64,000 bases of DNA, from NCBI GenBank assembly GCA_963920635.1, contig OY987301.1:13174501-13238500 (forward strand), given 5' to 3'. Below are positions 10,670 through 22,570 of the stretch, one piece after another. Within the stretch, counting starts at the first letter, position 1. Every line of letters begins with the position of its first letter. The notes beneath the pieces are model-generated. The model was not told where the DNA came from. It searched no databases and worked only from the letters and a program-made list of their open reading frames with translations. The position numbers and the translations under genes were made by a program. This stretch comes from Pseudeuparius sepicola (taxonomy: Eukaryota; Arthropoda; Insecta; Coleoptera; Anthribidae).

Positions 10670-13082
10670 ACACGGACATCCTGTATAAAACAACATGCAG
10701 GCGGATAATGGAGGTTAATTAGATTTCTCTGGCATATATATATATTTCCTTTCAGTTCATCCCAGTTTTCAAATCAAATAGACAAAAATTTTAAGGTACT
10801 TACTACTTTTTTGCTATCAAAAAATGGCGCTGAATACAAGTAATGTAAAATTTACTTTATTGTGGCCTCGAGAATCTCCCTTTAAAACGTAAAATGCGGT
10901 GTCCATAACCAAATCCGTACAGCCTGTAATTATCTGGTAAAATTTCGGAGAAAAAAAAATTGAAATGCACTGGATATACAAAAGCAGAGTCATATACTTT
11001 TTGCAAAGAAAAAATGCTTCCTCGTTCCACCTTACATCTATGAGGTGGAAGTAAAATAAAATGTTGCATTGCCAGTAATCCCCTTGAATCGACGAGGACC
11101 GTACATGTTTCTTAGTTTGATATATTATATAAGTTTCTGCATTCGGAAATATAGGCTATATGCTTTATTGTACAAAACTTCATCGGTTTTAGTGGTTGTC
11201 CCAATTCTTTTATGGCACTTCAAAACAAAAAGTGAAGCGAATCGTATACTCCGCTGGTCAGAAGAGATTGGAAAAAAATCGGTTTTATTACGAGATTGGA
11301 TATACGTAACAAATAAAAAATGAGATGATCTGACGACCTATCATCGTCAGTTCCGAATTAGATAGGATATATACCTAACGGAACTCGGAAGGTCAGTCGG
11401 TCATTAATAAAAATTACCTCCAGGTGACTTACGCAATATTTTATGCGCATATTGGGTTACTTCGATTTTTTTTCATTCAATTAAATTGTTTGACCTTGAA
11501 AATCTGAAAAATTTTCGCCTGCGACGCTATTTTTACCAACAAGAATTATATTATATTTATTAGTTTCTATTTTTATATTGTCTTATCGTACACAGTAAAT
11601 TTTCCAAAAGCTAGAACGCGATGCGTAGCCTGAAGGGTGCCCCTAGGTTCCTAGGTATTATCCTCCTCTTGTCGCTAATATTAGGGCTTTACCGCGAGCA
11701 AATCCTCCATGATCAAAGATGCCCTTTGAGCAAAATTTTTGCTTGTCTCGTGTGTTAAGAGGCCTCTTCCGACCTGAAGAGTTACGTCCATGCATATTAT
11801 TCACAATTTTTTTTAATCATCAAATTTTTCAATCTGAAAATTTTGATGATTACAGAGTACAGAATACATATGTCCATAGTACAGTGCGAGTAAGGTAGCA
11901 TCATTAACTACAGGTGAGCTAAATTAACTAGGAATTAATTTTAGTAGATATTTTTAGCGTTTAGCCTAATCTTAAAAATTTCAATTTCGAAAAAATAAAC
12001 TTCAGCGCCCTGTATCTCTTAAACAAACAAAATTTCTATAAGCTATAAGGCATATTAGCCGCAATATCAATGGTAATATTTTTGCCCAAAATGCATGCGG
12101 TTGCAAATGTGCCATTATTAATGATTCACTTTGTATACAAGATAATGTTATTTAAAGGGAAACAGTTTTTGAAAGCCCCCAAAAATATGCAGAATCCAGA
12201 GTCTTAAATTTCCCTCGCAGTGTGTTATTGCCAGTAAGTTCTTCTAATAATGGGGCGTGCTCAGCGTTGCTTATATTTATACGGCACTTACACTATTACT
12301 TACACTCTTTCCGTCCCATTTAAAACGCCATTCATTATTCTAAGCAAACACTATTAGTAACATAAATTTCTTCCAAGGGTATGGTAGGTAAATAAATTAG
12401 AAAAAAATATTAATAAGCTTCGTTTCATCAAAATTATAAAGGGGAAGGAGAGAGTAACAGTTATCAAACTCGATAGGGAAGTTAAGAAAAATCAAAGAGA
12501 AATAAAAAGCTATAGGGAAGTTGCATGATTTTTCAAATATAGTCTTAGGTAATTTGTGCCGCTAATATCATTGAGTCCTTTAATGTTGTTTATTTCAACC
12601 GAAAATTAATTTTAAATAAATTCCGGATTTTCCCACCATTTTAGAATATGACCGTCAAAAAAGTGCAATTTCAAATTATGATATTGTTTGAATCAGGTTC
12701 TCAGGTACTTTTCGTTTTTATGACTATTTCCCTAGATCGAACAGATCATAATAATTAGATCTCGCTCTATATTTTAGTTCTATTAGCCGATTTTGGGCAG
12801 CTAGATTATTTTCTACCTTTTGCCCCACTAAAAATTTTAGATATCCATAGAAACTGTAGGTATGTCAAATTAGAGTTTTTTTTGTATTTTGGTTATGATT
12901 TATGTCAAATTAAAGAAAAATGATGGGAACTCATGGGTGGAGTGTTTTTTCTTAATAGTAAACTGAAACAGCAGTAGCAAGAAAATAGGATCCACTAAAA
13001 GAATGGCACTATCATTTCAATTTTAAAATAATTAAAAAGAAAAATGTAAATTATTTTTTTCTGTTAAAAAGTGACATTATTG
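10670..13082. other. Gene-free AT-rich spacer
   Basis: Only short open frames with no recognisable domain (10857-11323 region). A short (TA)n run lies at about 10734-10744. I see no tRNA or clear element ends. Confidence 0.45.
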
Positions 13083-13257
13083 TTCTTTTTTTCGTATCAC
13101 TTGGGTAACTTTTCACATCATAAATCAATGAGTGACGTCATTAACGGGTTGAGACACATATACCAATGTTATACCCATGGTTAACAGAAAATTCCTAGGG
13201 ATTTTGTGGAGAATGTCATCTGACAAAATCGGGACTTCTTACAGTAATCGGGGTATA
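13083..13257 (+). repeat. Dispersed repeat C, copy 1
   Basis: Matches 21938-22112 in inverted orientation over its whole length, including the GTTATACCCATGGTTAACAG block. Unclassified; no coding content. Confidence 0.9.
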
Positions 13258-14214
13258 AGTTCTGATAAAGCCATGAAATTATTAAGAAAGCAACCTTTGA
13301 AACATTCCAATATTCAAATTTGGCATCCCGTTTGTAACGATATAATATAATCAAAATCTTAGTTTTTTGTTCATTTACCATAAAACGTGTTTTCATCAAT
13401 CTGCATCTAAAGTGAAAATATGGTGAAGAAGTAGGTACCTATACGTTGTGGTTGTGATATAAATATTGCAAAAACAATTCCTTAAAATAATACCTACTGT
13501 TGTTAAGTTGATACAGGTACCAAATTACCAAATAATATTGCTTTAAGTTTAAGTTAGAGTTCAGATAAGCGGGTAACTAAAAATTTTATGAGTCCTATTC
13601 ATATTAATTACATATATTTCTGTTTACAAAGTTTAACCTCAAAATGTAACAGTAAGTTTTCGACAAGACTCTTTCACACAGCACAAAAATAAACGTTCGG
13701 CAAAATTAGTCAAAATTAGTTCGTGTTTCCGAAACTTTCAAAAATTTCAATTTTATTTCTAATTTGTTAATTCTTAGAGGCAATTTTTAAAAAATTACTG
13801 ATATCTGCATTGCATAAACAATATTTGTTGTTATTATTGCACATATTTTAAATTTGAATGAATTATAACCTCACTTTTGCCCTGCCTACGTGTGGGACGT
13901 TCCAGACCTTCAACAAAAACCTTGCGGGTCCTAATCTTTGGCGAATGTAGCCGGAGGTCACGAGACGTAGACAAATGCGCACATATACACTTGGGCGAAG
14001 GCATGTCGGGTCGGTCAGATAACCCCATTTCGGGGAACATTTAGAGCTCCCGAAACACTCACGGCAGTTCCCTTGAATTTTATATTGCTTCCGGTCGCGA
14101 GAGGGGAAGGAAGGACGTCACATTAAAATTGGACATGCTTCATTGAAATGTTGCTAGTTTCACCGTTTTTGGAATACGAGTATTTAATTTTCGTATTTTA
14201 TACTATAGTATATT
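13258..14214. other. Gene-free stretch with a CpG-rich patch
   Basis: AT-rich to about 13860, then a CpG-rich patch at 13880-14110 of unknown role. No gene supported. Confidence 0.45.
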
Positions 14215-14560
14215 TCCTAACAAGTGCGGAAAGTGCCACTTTTCCGCACGCGATTGCAGTTGGCTGAACGACGCGTAGCGGAGTTCAGCCAAGAAATCGA
14301 ATGTGAAAAAGACACTTTCCGAAAGAGTTAGGAACACTATTTTTTCTACAAGCGTGCAGAAAAGTAAAACACTTTTCCGCACGCATTTACTTTTCCGCAC
14401 GCATTTTAGTTTAGAAAGTGTCACTTTTTCGCACTACTTTTCCGCACTAACGGAACGAAAAGTACTTTTCCGCACTACTTTTCCGCACTAGTGCGGAAAA
14501 GTGACACTTTCTAAACTAAAATGCGTGCGGAAAAGTATACTTTTCCGCACGCTGGTAGAA
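14215..14560. repeat. Cluster of TTTTCCGCAC repeats and nested hairpins
   Basis: About ten copies of a CTTTTCCGCAC-type motif or its complement. The block at 14391-14440 is repeated inverted at 14485-14538. A separate hairpin at 14240-14300 (TTGGCTGAAC with GTTCAGCCAA) has a CG-rich tip, GACGCGTAGCGGAG. Probably a MITE with repetitive subterminal sites, but the outer ends are not certain. Confidence 0.85.
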
Positions 14561-15070
14561 AAAATTTATTTTACTTGACTTAACCAAATGAATATTGAAA
14601 TTAAAAATATAAAATATTAGAAACCTTTTTAGATTTTACTGCAATTTTCAAATTAAAATACATATTTTAGATAAGAATTCGAGAACAACACTTTTTTATT
14701 TGCAAAATATTTGTCTTTTCCCTTCAATTATTTTATCCGTACCAAAATTATTTTCTTTCATTTTTTTACAGATTCTTCCTACATAAAGTGCTTTATTATA
14801 AAGAAACTCGTAGTTTAAATACATTTTTTAGCTATATATCGTTTCAGCAAACATATTTTTGAAGCGTAAAAATATTGTTGTGATTGATTATTTAATTTCT
14901 GTAATTCGATAAAATCATCTGATTTATAAATGTGGGTCAATAGTAAATAGGTACATGTGCTGTGCAAAGATAAAAACAGCAAAATAAAATTGTAAATAAA
15001 TAATTTCACGAATACGTATGCCCCAGTATTAAGAACTTTAAAAACAAACTTTTATGGCACACCTAGTCAT
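14561..15070. other. Gene-free AT-rich spacer
   Basis: Nothing recognised. Confidence 0.5.
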
Positions 15071-15321
15071 TCACTTACCTGCAAATTTCTACTATTAACA
15101 CAAATCGTAGCTCCAACAATTAATAAACAGCAAAAGAATTATATCGGAAAAAATTAAAAGTCTACTTGCAACTCAATACACCTCTGTAATAAATAACGAC
15201 TCGCTGAACTCGCCCGCCGGGAAAAACTTTATTGCCAACTAGCCAATAGCAAGCCGATCACGTGCGTATCACGCTCTAGCCATGCAAAAACTTTTGTTTA
15301 TGTTTCACTTGCGTTTAGTTT
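15071..15321 (-). repeat. Promoter/first-exon-like module, copy 1
   Basis: This 251-bp block recurs in direct orientation at 53465-53712 with scattered differences. Read on the minus strand it has a CpG-containing upstream part with an ATTGG (CCAAT) box and ends at GCAG|GTAAGTGA, a consensus 5' splice site with exon end at 15079. Similarity stops a few bases past the donor. It may be the 5' part of an unidentified transposon or a dispersed promoter/exon. Confidence 0.85.
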
Positions 15322-17513
15322 GAATAGAGTTTAGAAAAGCTGTTTCTTTAGCGTATGTTCTTCAACTCGTATTTTCAAATGGTGGAAAAATCCAATGAGA
15401 AGTACTTAGGTAATCGTGGAAATTTAATTTACAGAAATTACAGAAATTAAATAAACTGTGCATCAAGCACGACAAAATATTTAATCTTCAAAAATATATT
15501 TATACTTGAAATCACATTTAAAAATGTATTTAAACTGTGAATTATTTCTTTAAATTAAAGAACCATAATATGTACCTAGTAGGTACAATTTGTGAAAAGT
15601 TGAAAGAAAATTAAAAAAAGATCAAAAAATGAATGTTGTTGTAAATTAATGAGAATTGGCATAGATTATAAGGATAAATAATTGCAATACTTTTTTGATA
15701 TGTCGTGAAATTAGTGGCGTTTCTATTACCACAACTTTTGCATTCGTGATAAAGTAAAATGTTAAATAGTTCCGCAAAAAAACCCTTATGTTGCAGACTT
15801 AATTTGGCGCACTGTATTATATAAATAGCTATTTTAATATACAATGTCTTCCGGATGAATAGCATGGGGATCTTGCAAACGGTGAGAGATAGGACAACGA
15901 TTAAATTGGGAAAAAGTTGCGCATAAAATGGTACAAACAGATTTCTAATATCTTTTTCGTTTTTGAGATATTTTGAAAAAAGTGGAATTTTGCGTTTTCG
16001 ATTTTATTTTTTCTGAAGTTGTTATCACAGATACGAAAAAAGAAAAACACTTTCTTGTGGCACTTTTTAACGGGGATGGCGTTTTTAGATTTGTTTTACA
16101 GCATTTCGTTTCTGAGAAACCATCTTCAACTTAATTTTTTAAATACGGACCTGATTTTTTTTGAAGATTTTGTAAACATTTTTCATTGCAAATACCATAT
16201 GTATGACACGAAATATTTTTAAAATATTTTGAGACAATTTTACTGCGAATTCCTTTTTTCCATTCATTTTTTCTTCACAATATTTATCTCTGGTCCATTC
16301 TTTCTTATATGCACTCTCCAAATTATGGTCATTTTCTTTTGTAAATTCCACCGAATACGATTCCATCCTATTTTACATTTGTAGGTTGACGTGGCCACAC
16401 TGTTTGTTTCATGGATTTGATAACCTCTCTTTCTAACCGCAGCCATTAGGCCAGGGAAATTACGGTAAAAAAAAACGAAACCTAGACGAAATTCATAACC
16501 GCATTTTTATAATGCCATCACAAAATATTGGTAATAAATGAACGCCAGAATTGTTTTTTATACAAAATAAACATACGCGTGTGGGCGGTTTTTAGAAAAA
16601 TACATTTTCTTGTTGTAATAAAGACGGCATAAATATTAACTGCGAATTTTAAGCTGCATTTATTAGTAAGTAAGGTATATAAAGTTGAGATTGATAAATT
16701 AAACAGATTACGTTTGCGCAAGTATCCGAATGATGTAAAAATGACATTTTGCGTAATATTTTGTTGGGCAAAAGTATTAACTTTTAATTTCGCTATATAT
16801 AATTCAATATAGTTATATTGTAAAAAGTTAAACAAAAAATATTTTTTGCTTAGTCTATACCAATGAGAAGTGACAGCTGACGTAAATGCGGCTGAGATAA
16901 ATGTTTAATTTTGTATAAGTTACATTCTATTTGTAAAAGGGAATGATCATCTGCAATAAAAACCTAGTTAATATTTTTGCTTTTGCCGAAATAGAAAATT
17001 ATCCGATTTTTATCTCTCTTTGTCGATCTAAGTTACTTCCATATTCTTAAAATGTTTAATTTCTTAATATATGTTAGCAAGGGAAGTTTTTTTTACCTAA
17101 AGAGTCTAAAAAAATCCAGTTAACATTTTTGCTCGAAATTTCTAACGAAAAATAGGTGTTTTTTGAGGTAACTCAAGGTTCCGTTTTTTTTCAAAATGTT
17201 TAATTTTTGGTTTCTACCAACGTATTTACTTATAACTTTGATATGGTGAAACAAAATTGCAGTTAATATTTCTTTCTAGGTCAAATTCTATTTTCCCTGG
17301 CGTACATTCGCGGAAACAACTCGCGATCAATCTGGATATCGCACCGAAACCGACCGAACAGCCGGCAGCAGCGATGTTCAGTGACGCATAAAAAAAGATA
17401 TTATTATTATAGATATTAACGCACGTACGAAAATAACAAAAGTATTAAAATTGAATTTGTATTGTTATTGCTATTTATGTGATTTTAAAGTACTGTGTTT
17501 TTATGAAATTTAA
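15322..17513. other. Gene-free AT-rich spacer
   Basis: Short open frames only (15611-15865, 16139-16366 and 16518-16835), with low-complexity AT-driven composition and no domain. A CpG-containing patch at 17290-17390 precedes the Penelope-like element. Confidence 0.45.
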
Positions 17514-18080
17514 ATGGATGTTCACTGCACAAATGTACCAATTGCCTGCGAAACACTTTCCAGTAGATTACATAAATTACAAATAAAAAATGTACACCAT
17601 TACAAGTTTGCAGTGTTTTATCGGCGAACCATAGGCATGCTGTCGGGAACATTGTCACTACACACTTCTACTATAGCTAATCTTGTTATGGAGGAACTTG
17701 AGACAAAGGTTTTGGATGATTTACAAATAAAACCCCATTTTTACAAAAGATTTGTTGATGATTGCATATTGTGTATAAATAAAAATGAACTTGAAAACAC
17801 TTTCAATACATTTAATAATTTTCATCCCCGTTTAAAATTTACTTTAGAAAAAGAGAAAAATAACTCCTTAAATTTCTTAGATCTCACTATTTCTTACAAT
17901 GATAATGGAAAAATATTCACAAATTGGTTTAATAAAGATATATGGTCTGAAAGATACTTAAACTTTGACTCAAATGTCCCTATCTCGTACAAAAAAAACG
18001 TGATTAATAGCCTTACTGACCGTGCAATCATTCTTTCACATGAGCAATTTAGACCTGACAATCTTGAAAAAAATTCATAA
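17514..18080 (+). pseudogene. Penelope-like reverse transcriptase fragment
   Basis: A 188-residue frame from the catalytic core of a PLE reverse transcriptase. DV..TNVP at residues 2-9 is motif A. A shortened segment follows, then GMLSGTLSLHTSTIANLVME (41-60), a degraded form of motif B (the family has GxxMGSPLSPxxANLxME). YKRFVDDCILCI (78-88) is motif C with an intact Asp pair. NSLNFLDLTI (117-126) matches the conserved NxLxFLDL block. The N-terminal fingers are absent, the A-B interval is too short and motif B is damaged, so it is very likely inactive. The frame closes at 18080; the rest of the polyprotein resumes at about 18195 in another frame. Confidence 0.92.
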
Positions 18081-18204
18081 TACCCTCAAAAAAAAATAAT
18101 TACCCTGAATCTTTTTTCAAGCCCATTATAAGAAAACGAATTCATAAGATCTACAATCAGACAGATACTTCGGGTCCCTCTAGTTCACTAAAAAATTTAT
18201 CTCC

Positions 18205-18663
18205 ATGCCTTATGTCAGAGGCGTCTCCGAACCTATTACGACAATTTTTAAAGATCACAATGTTCAAATTGCCTACAAAAACCAAAATAATACAAAAAAA
18301 TTCTTCTCTAACCTCAAACCAAAAATCACCAATGAATTTCAAACAAATATCATCTGTAAGATTAAATGTTTAAATTGTCCATCTTCTTATATTGGCCAGA
18401 CTAGACAATACTTAAAGAAAAGAATATACAAACATCAATATAATATAAAAAATAAAAATGAAAATGCTACTGCCCTCTATAAACATGCAGTTGATAACTC
18501 CCACAATTTTGATTTTAAGAATGCTGAAATATTATGCAAAGAAAAAGACTATCTCAAACGAAATATCTTTGAAATGATACACATTAAAAAACAACAAAAT
18601 ACTATAAATTTTAGAACTGGCACTGATGGCCTCTCACACATTTATCATAATTTAATTACATAA
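18205..18663 (+). pseudogene. Penelope-like GIY-YIG endonuclease domain
   Basis: A 152-residue frame carrying the C-terminal part of a PLE polyprotein. MPYVRGVSEPITTIF (1-15) matches the conserved linker motif. CKIKCLNCPSSYIGQTRQYL (51-70) holds the PLE-type cysteines and the YIG half of GIY-YIG. R73 and H77 follow, then ALYKHAVDNSHNFDF (90-104) and LKRNIFEMIHI (117-127) with the likely catalytic Glu at 123. In the family this domain nicks the target DNA to prime reverse transcription. The frame is intact by itself but lies one frameshift away from the RT part, so the element is not autonomous. The first Met is not a real start. Confidence 0.92.
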
Positions 18664-19230
18664 ATTTCTTCTTGACTATTGTAAAATAGTTGATGGGGGG
18701 TTTTGCTTGTTTTTGGTATTTTAATATTTGGGTTCTTACATTTTACATACTAGTTGCCTCTTTTATGTATGCTTACATTGTATAAAAGATTTTTACCATA
18801 TTCTGAAATTACGTTTCTCCTACTATACTTATAAAAAAATACTCAACCAGCCGTTTTTTGTATGAAATGTGGAACTGCCTGCCGCATTTCCAAATATATC
18901 TTCGACAAAATAACACAAAAATGTTTAAAGATTTTATAAACTTAGATCTGACAAAGATGTAATCTAATTCGTAAAAATCTACATTGCAACTGTTCCAACT
19001 GTTTGACAAATGTAAATTGAGGATCTGTAAGTATCTTAACAGGGAAAACTTTATATATGTTTTATAATTTTTGTATAGATGCGTTTAACAAATTTTAACA
19101 AATTTAAAAAAAAAATAAAAATTATATGGATCTGTACTTAATATAAGAAAAGAAAATTGTATAAAAGAAAAAAAATTCTAAATGTTTCGTTTCTCTTTTA
19201 GATATTTTAAATTGTTTTTAACTTGTAATA

Positions 19231-19277
19231 TTGTAACCTGATGATGGCTAACTAAGCTGAAACGTACGTAGTTACGA
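19231..19277 (+). ncRNA. Hammerhead-ribozyme-like motif at PLE 3' end
   Basis: The core CUGAUGA is at 19238-19244 and GAAAC at 19259-19263. Stem I pairs 19231-19237 with 19271-19277 (seven pairs, one G-U). Stem II pairs 19246-19249 with 19255-19258, leaving U19245 unpaired. Stem III is ACGUACGU (19262-19269), two pairs closing a four-base loop. Cleavage would follow A19270, which fits the UH rule. Hammerhead motifs in PLE ends are established for the family. The unpaired U beside the core may weaken activity. Confidence 0.65.
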
Positions 19278-19299
19278 AGATGTATTGATAAAAAATATA

Positions 19300-20286
19300 T
19301 ATATATTTGGTAGAAAAACCCCAGGAAATTCGTTATTAATTGTCACTAAAATGAGAATGAGGTACCCCGTTGCCGTCCAGACACCAGAGAGACTTCTGCT
19401 GGTGAGTCGCTGGCGCCGGATGGCGGTAATTTGTTTTCCGAAATGGGGTTATCTGGCTGGCGCGACGTGCCACCACCCGAGTGAATTCGCGCGCGTTTGC
19501 CTGCGCCCGACTCTCGAGCCCCGGCTACACCCGGCGCCCGCAGTTCCCGCAGATTAGGGTTTTGTTGGGAGTTTGTCGCGCCGCACTGGCGCTAAGTGAA
19601 AACCCTAGTATGTTAGGGGTGGAACGGCAGTTGAAGGCAATGGGACCCCCGTGTAGCTAATTATAACTTGACCTGGACCGAAAGCGACGGAAATGCGCCG
19701 GTGCCGAGACCACGCAACAACTTTTTTTGGAATATTTTTTTCGGAATCCTCTTAGTTTTCAAGATAAATATATTTTAAATTTTAATGTGTTTTTGTTATT
19801 CGCCACTGCAGCGTAAGTTCTTGTCAAATGTCTGTGCTATATTCATTATTAAATCATTATTTTTTATGTTTATGTGAACTTACTATTAATTTATTCTTTC
19901 ACTCGCAATATTCGACACACTATACCACAGAAGGTGATTTACATTACAATAAAAAAAAACGATATTTTTGTAAAATCAGTAAAATAGATGAGTCCTAGCA
20001 TTATCCGTGTTGGTCCGAGTCGCGAAAGTAATATTTATGTTGGCAATGAATAATTCACTATTTGTGCTGTTTTGTGGTACCATAGAAAGATATTATATTA
20101 TCACCTAACTTAACTGTGAAATGTTCTGATCGAGATCAAATCGGATGTCTTCGGTTTTGGAAAGTAGTTTCGATGTTATAATAGCAGATTGCTACCACAA
20201 AACATCATCAATATTTTCTTATGAACATAGCCGCACATCAACCATGCAGACATTTTTATAAATAATGAGTTATTCAATAACAATGT
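19300..20286. other. Gene-free stretch with a CpG-rich patch
   Basis: 19360-19720 is CpG-rich and unique in this window; an open frame there (19285-19557) has no recognisable domain. The rest is AT-rich with nothing seen. Confidence 0.45.
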
Positions 20287-20876
20287 AATAGTTATTTATG
20301 TATGTACCTACCAAGGCACTGGAGTTGAAGTTTTTATGACTCATGTGGAATTTAGTTGCCGAGGCAAGCAAATGAACCACATGAGTCATAAAAAGAACTT
20401 CAGTGCAGAGATACATATTATATTTTTCTTGAAATCGGCAGTAAAGTGTCCCAAAATCGTCATTAAAAGCTCAGAAATCGGCACTGAAGTAATACATTAT
20501 TGTACGATTTTTTCAATAAGTAGGCCTTGGCGAGATGTAAACATCAAACGTCAGACGCGGAGCCGTCGCCCGTCAAAAGTGACCAAATATTCAAAACCCG
20601 GCCAATAAAGGCCCATTTAACTATTCGTACACATTGCGAAATTGTTACCTATAGCAGCGCAATCTATCAGTATAAATATTTTAGTAGGTTTGAATATCAA
20701 TATAGTTATTATGGAGGCTGCACAACAAGCAGCAGTTTGGTTTTTCTGTTCAAAGCCGCCGTGTCTTTGTCATACTTGACTTAAGTAGAGCGATCGTTAA
20801 AGTCAAGCAACGCCGCGCGTAGTCGGTTCATGGACGGGTGGTCCCTTATTATTATTTTCTTGCCTAATAAAACATT
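20287..20876 (+). mobile_element. Repeat family A, copy A1 (interrupted)
   Basis: Begins AATAGTTATTTATGTA, the complement of the right end of copies A3 and A6. A palindromic terminus follows (TATGACTCATGTGG with CCACATGAGTCATA), then the body. It stops in a T-run at 20876, where family D elements are inserted; a TTTCCGATTTCAAAAAAA remainder resumes at about 21911-21930. Frames reading MARCKHQTSDAE recur between copies only because the repeat recurs. Confidence 0.85.
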
Positions 20877-21496
20877 TTTTTACTACTAACCTGAGAAATC
20901 ACCATTATTTACCTCATTCCTCTAATGAGAAGTAATATTTCTCTACCTAGGTAAATAATGATAATAAAAAAATACCTAAAGTCTATCCAAGTTACAGAGG
21001 CAGTGGATCAAAACATTGACCACCACGTGACTTATTCTCTTTTGGTCTGGCCGTCATAAAATGTCAAGTGTTTACGCGGCGAGCAGAATGCAGGGCCGGC
21101 TCTTCCCTCAGTCGAGTTTCCTGCATATTTTAGATCGGATCGCGAGCAATATATTCGCTAAATTTATTTTGCTACTTAATTTAAGGAAATTTATAAAGAT
21201 CCACGAAAGGTAAAAACACCATTTTTAGAACTTCTAGAAGATTTAGTTCTGAATTACAAGCTACTGGGAATCTCATATTAGTCAGACCCTGGTAATCGAC
21301 CGCAATGCGGTCATGTGACTTTGTTTATATCTACTGCCGCTGTAACTTGGATAGACTTTTAGGTAAATAATGAAACATTTTCTATATGACATTTAAAAAT
21401 TATTTTCATTTTGTCAGCTTGACAACTGAAGTCCCAGGCAAAATCTATTCAAATATGTAAAATATCGCAATACTTCAATGTTAGTAGTAAAAAAAA
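20875..21496. mobile_element. MITE family D, copy D1
   Basis: Inverted ends TTTTTTACTACTAAC (20875-20889) and GTTAGTAGTAAAAAA (from 21480). Near the left end is a palindromic block around CATTATTTACCTC with its complement GGTAAATAATG. No coding content. Inserted in the T-run of copy A1. Confidence 0.85.
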
Positions 21497-21499
21497 TTC

Positions 21500-21768
21500 T
21501 TTTTTTACTACTAACCTGAGAAATCACCATTATTTACCTCATTCCTCTAATGAGAAGTAATATTTCTCACCCTAGGTAAATAATGATAATAAAAAAATAC
21601 CTAGGTAAATAATGAAAAATTTTCTATATGACATTTAAAGATTAGTGTCATTTTATCAGCTTGACAACTGAACTCCAGGCTACTTGATATTTCGAAGTAT
21701 TTGAAAAAAGCGAGAAATGACTAAAATAAACTAAAATATGGCAATATTTCAATGTTAGTAGTAAAAAA
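21500..21768. mobile_element. MITE family D, copy D2
   Basis: Same inverted ends as D1 (TTTTTTACTACTAAC and GTTAGTAGTAAAAAA) and the same subterminal palindrome, with a shorter centre. It abuts D1 almost directly, giving a tandem pair. Confidence 0.85.
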
Positions 21769-21777
21769 GCTTCTCAA

Positions 21778-21905
21778 CCTAAGTGTATAATATACTAATA
21801 TATACTTCGGTCGAGAAGGCCATTATTTACCTCGCTACGCGCCTCAGGATATAAAAATGCTCGGAAAGTAATGGCTCACTTCTCAACCTAGGTGTATAAT
21901 ATATC
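21778..21905. repeat. Hairpin module with CG-rich tip, between direct repeats
   Basis: TTCTCAACCTAAGTGTATAA at the left and TTCTCAACCTAGGTGTATAA at the right are direct repeats. Between them GGCCATTA pairs with TAATGGCT, and the tip contains CTCGCTACGCGCC. Confidence 0.75.
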
Positions 21906-21937
21906 TATTATTTTTTTCCGATTTCAAAAAAATAAAA

Positions 21938-22112
21938 TATACCCCGATTACTGTAAGAAGTCCAGATTTTGTCAGATGACATAATCCACAAAATCCCTAG
22001 AAATTTTCTGTTAACCATGGGTATAACATTGGTATATACGTCTCAACTAGTTAATGGCGTCACTCATTGATTTATGATGTGAAAAGATACCCAAGTGGTA
22101 CGAAAAAAAGAA
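21938..22112 (-). repeat. Dispersed repeat C, copy 2
   Basis: Inverted copy of 13083-13257, with small differences. It directly follows the remainder of copy A1. Confidence 0.9.
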
Positions 22113-22570
22113 CGTAATAAAATAAAAACCCTATTGCAATCACGATTATACGGCTGCAAATAAAAATAACTATGACTACAACTCATTTTAATAACAATTT
22201 CAAACGTCTTGAAAACACTTTCATTTTGGTATTTTGATATAACCACCTACTTGTGACAGCGTCTATGGTGCGTACTCAGGCAAATTTTATTTCGGTGTTG
22301 TGAAAGTGACAGTGAAGGTTTTCCGGATCGTTCAAAAGGGTTCAAACTTTGGGCAGTGGAAATATTCGCGGGTTTTGTACGTTTCCTGAGTTTTACCGTT
22401 ATCTGTGTTGTTCTTGTTCGTCTTATTAGTAGTAATTCATTGTGCAAATGGGCTCGTTACTGACCTGAACTTATGACCCGGTTGCATTTTTTGCTGCATT
22501 GATGCCAACTTAGGATGTCGAAATTACCAATTGACAGTCCCAGTAAGGACTTCTTAAAATAATTTTACTA
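22113..22570. other. Gene-free spacer between repeats
   Basis: Nothing recognised. Small open frames on the minus strand show no domain. Confidence 0.5.

Larger units (their letters stand above)
17500..19290 (+). mobile_element. Penelope-like retroelement (PLE), 5'-truncated and frameshifted
   Basis: The order RT (17514-18080), linker with the PYVRG motif, GIY-YIG endonuclease (18205-18663), AT-rich 3' region and terminal hammerhead-like motif (19231-19277) is the Penelope arrangement. The 5' part of the RT is missing. The two coding parts are in different frames, separated by a stretch with several A-runs. A short (TA)n run follows the end. Confidence 0.9.

Noticed and set aside
17281..17400. 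CpG-containing patch before the PLE as a host exon
   Set aside because: No sustained open frame or splice pair; may simply be flanking unique DNA.
20527..20784. Open frame MARCKHQTSDAE..., also at 29480-29740, as a conserved small protein
   Set aside because: It begins at a non-ATG codon and lies in repeat family A. The similarity follows from the DNA repeat, and the C-terminal parts diverge in reading.
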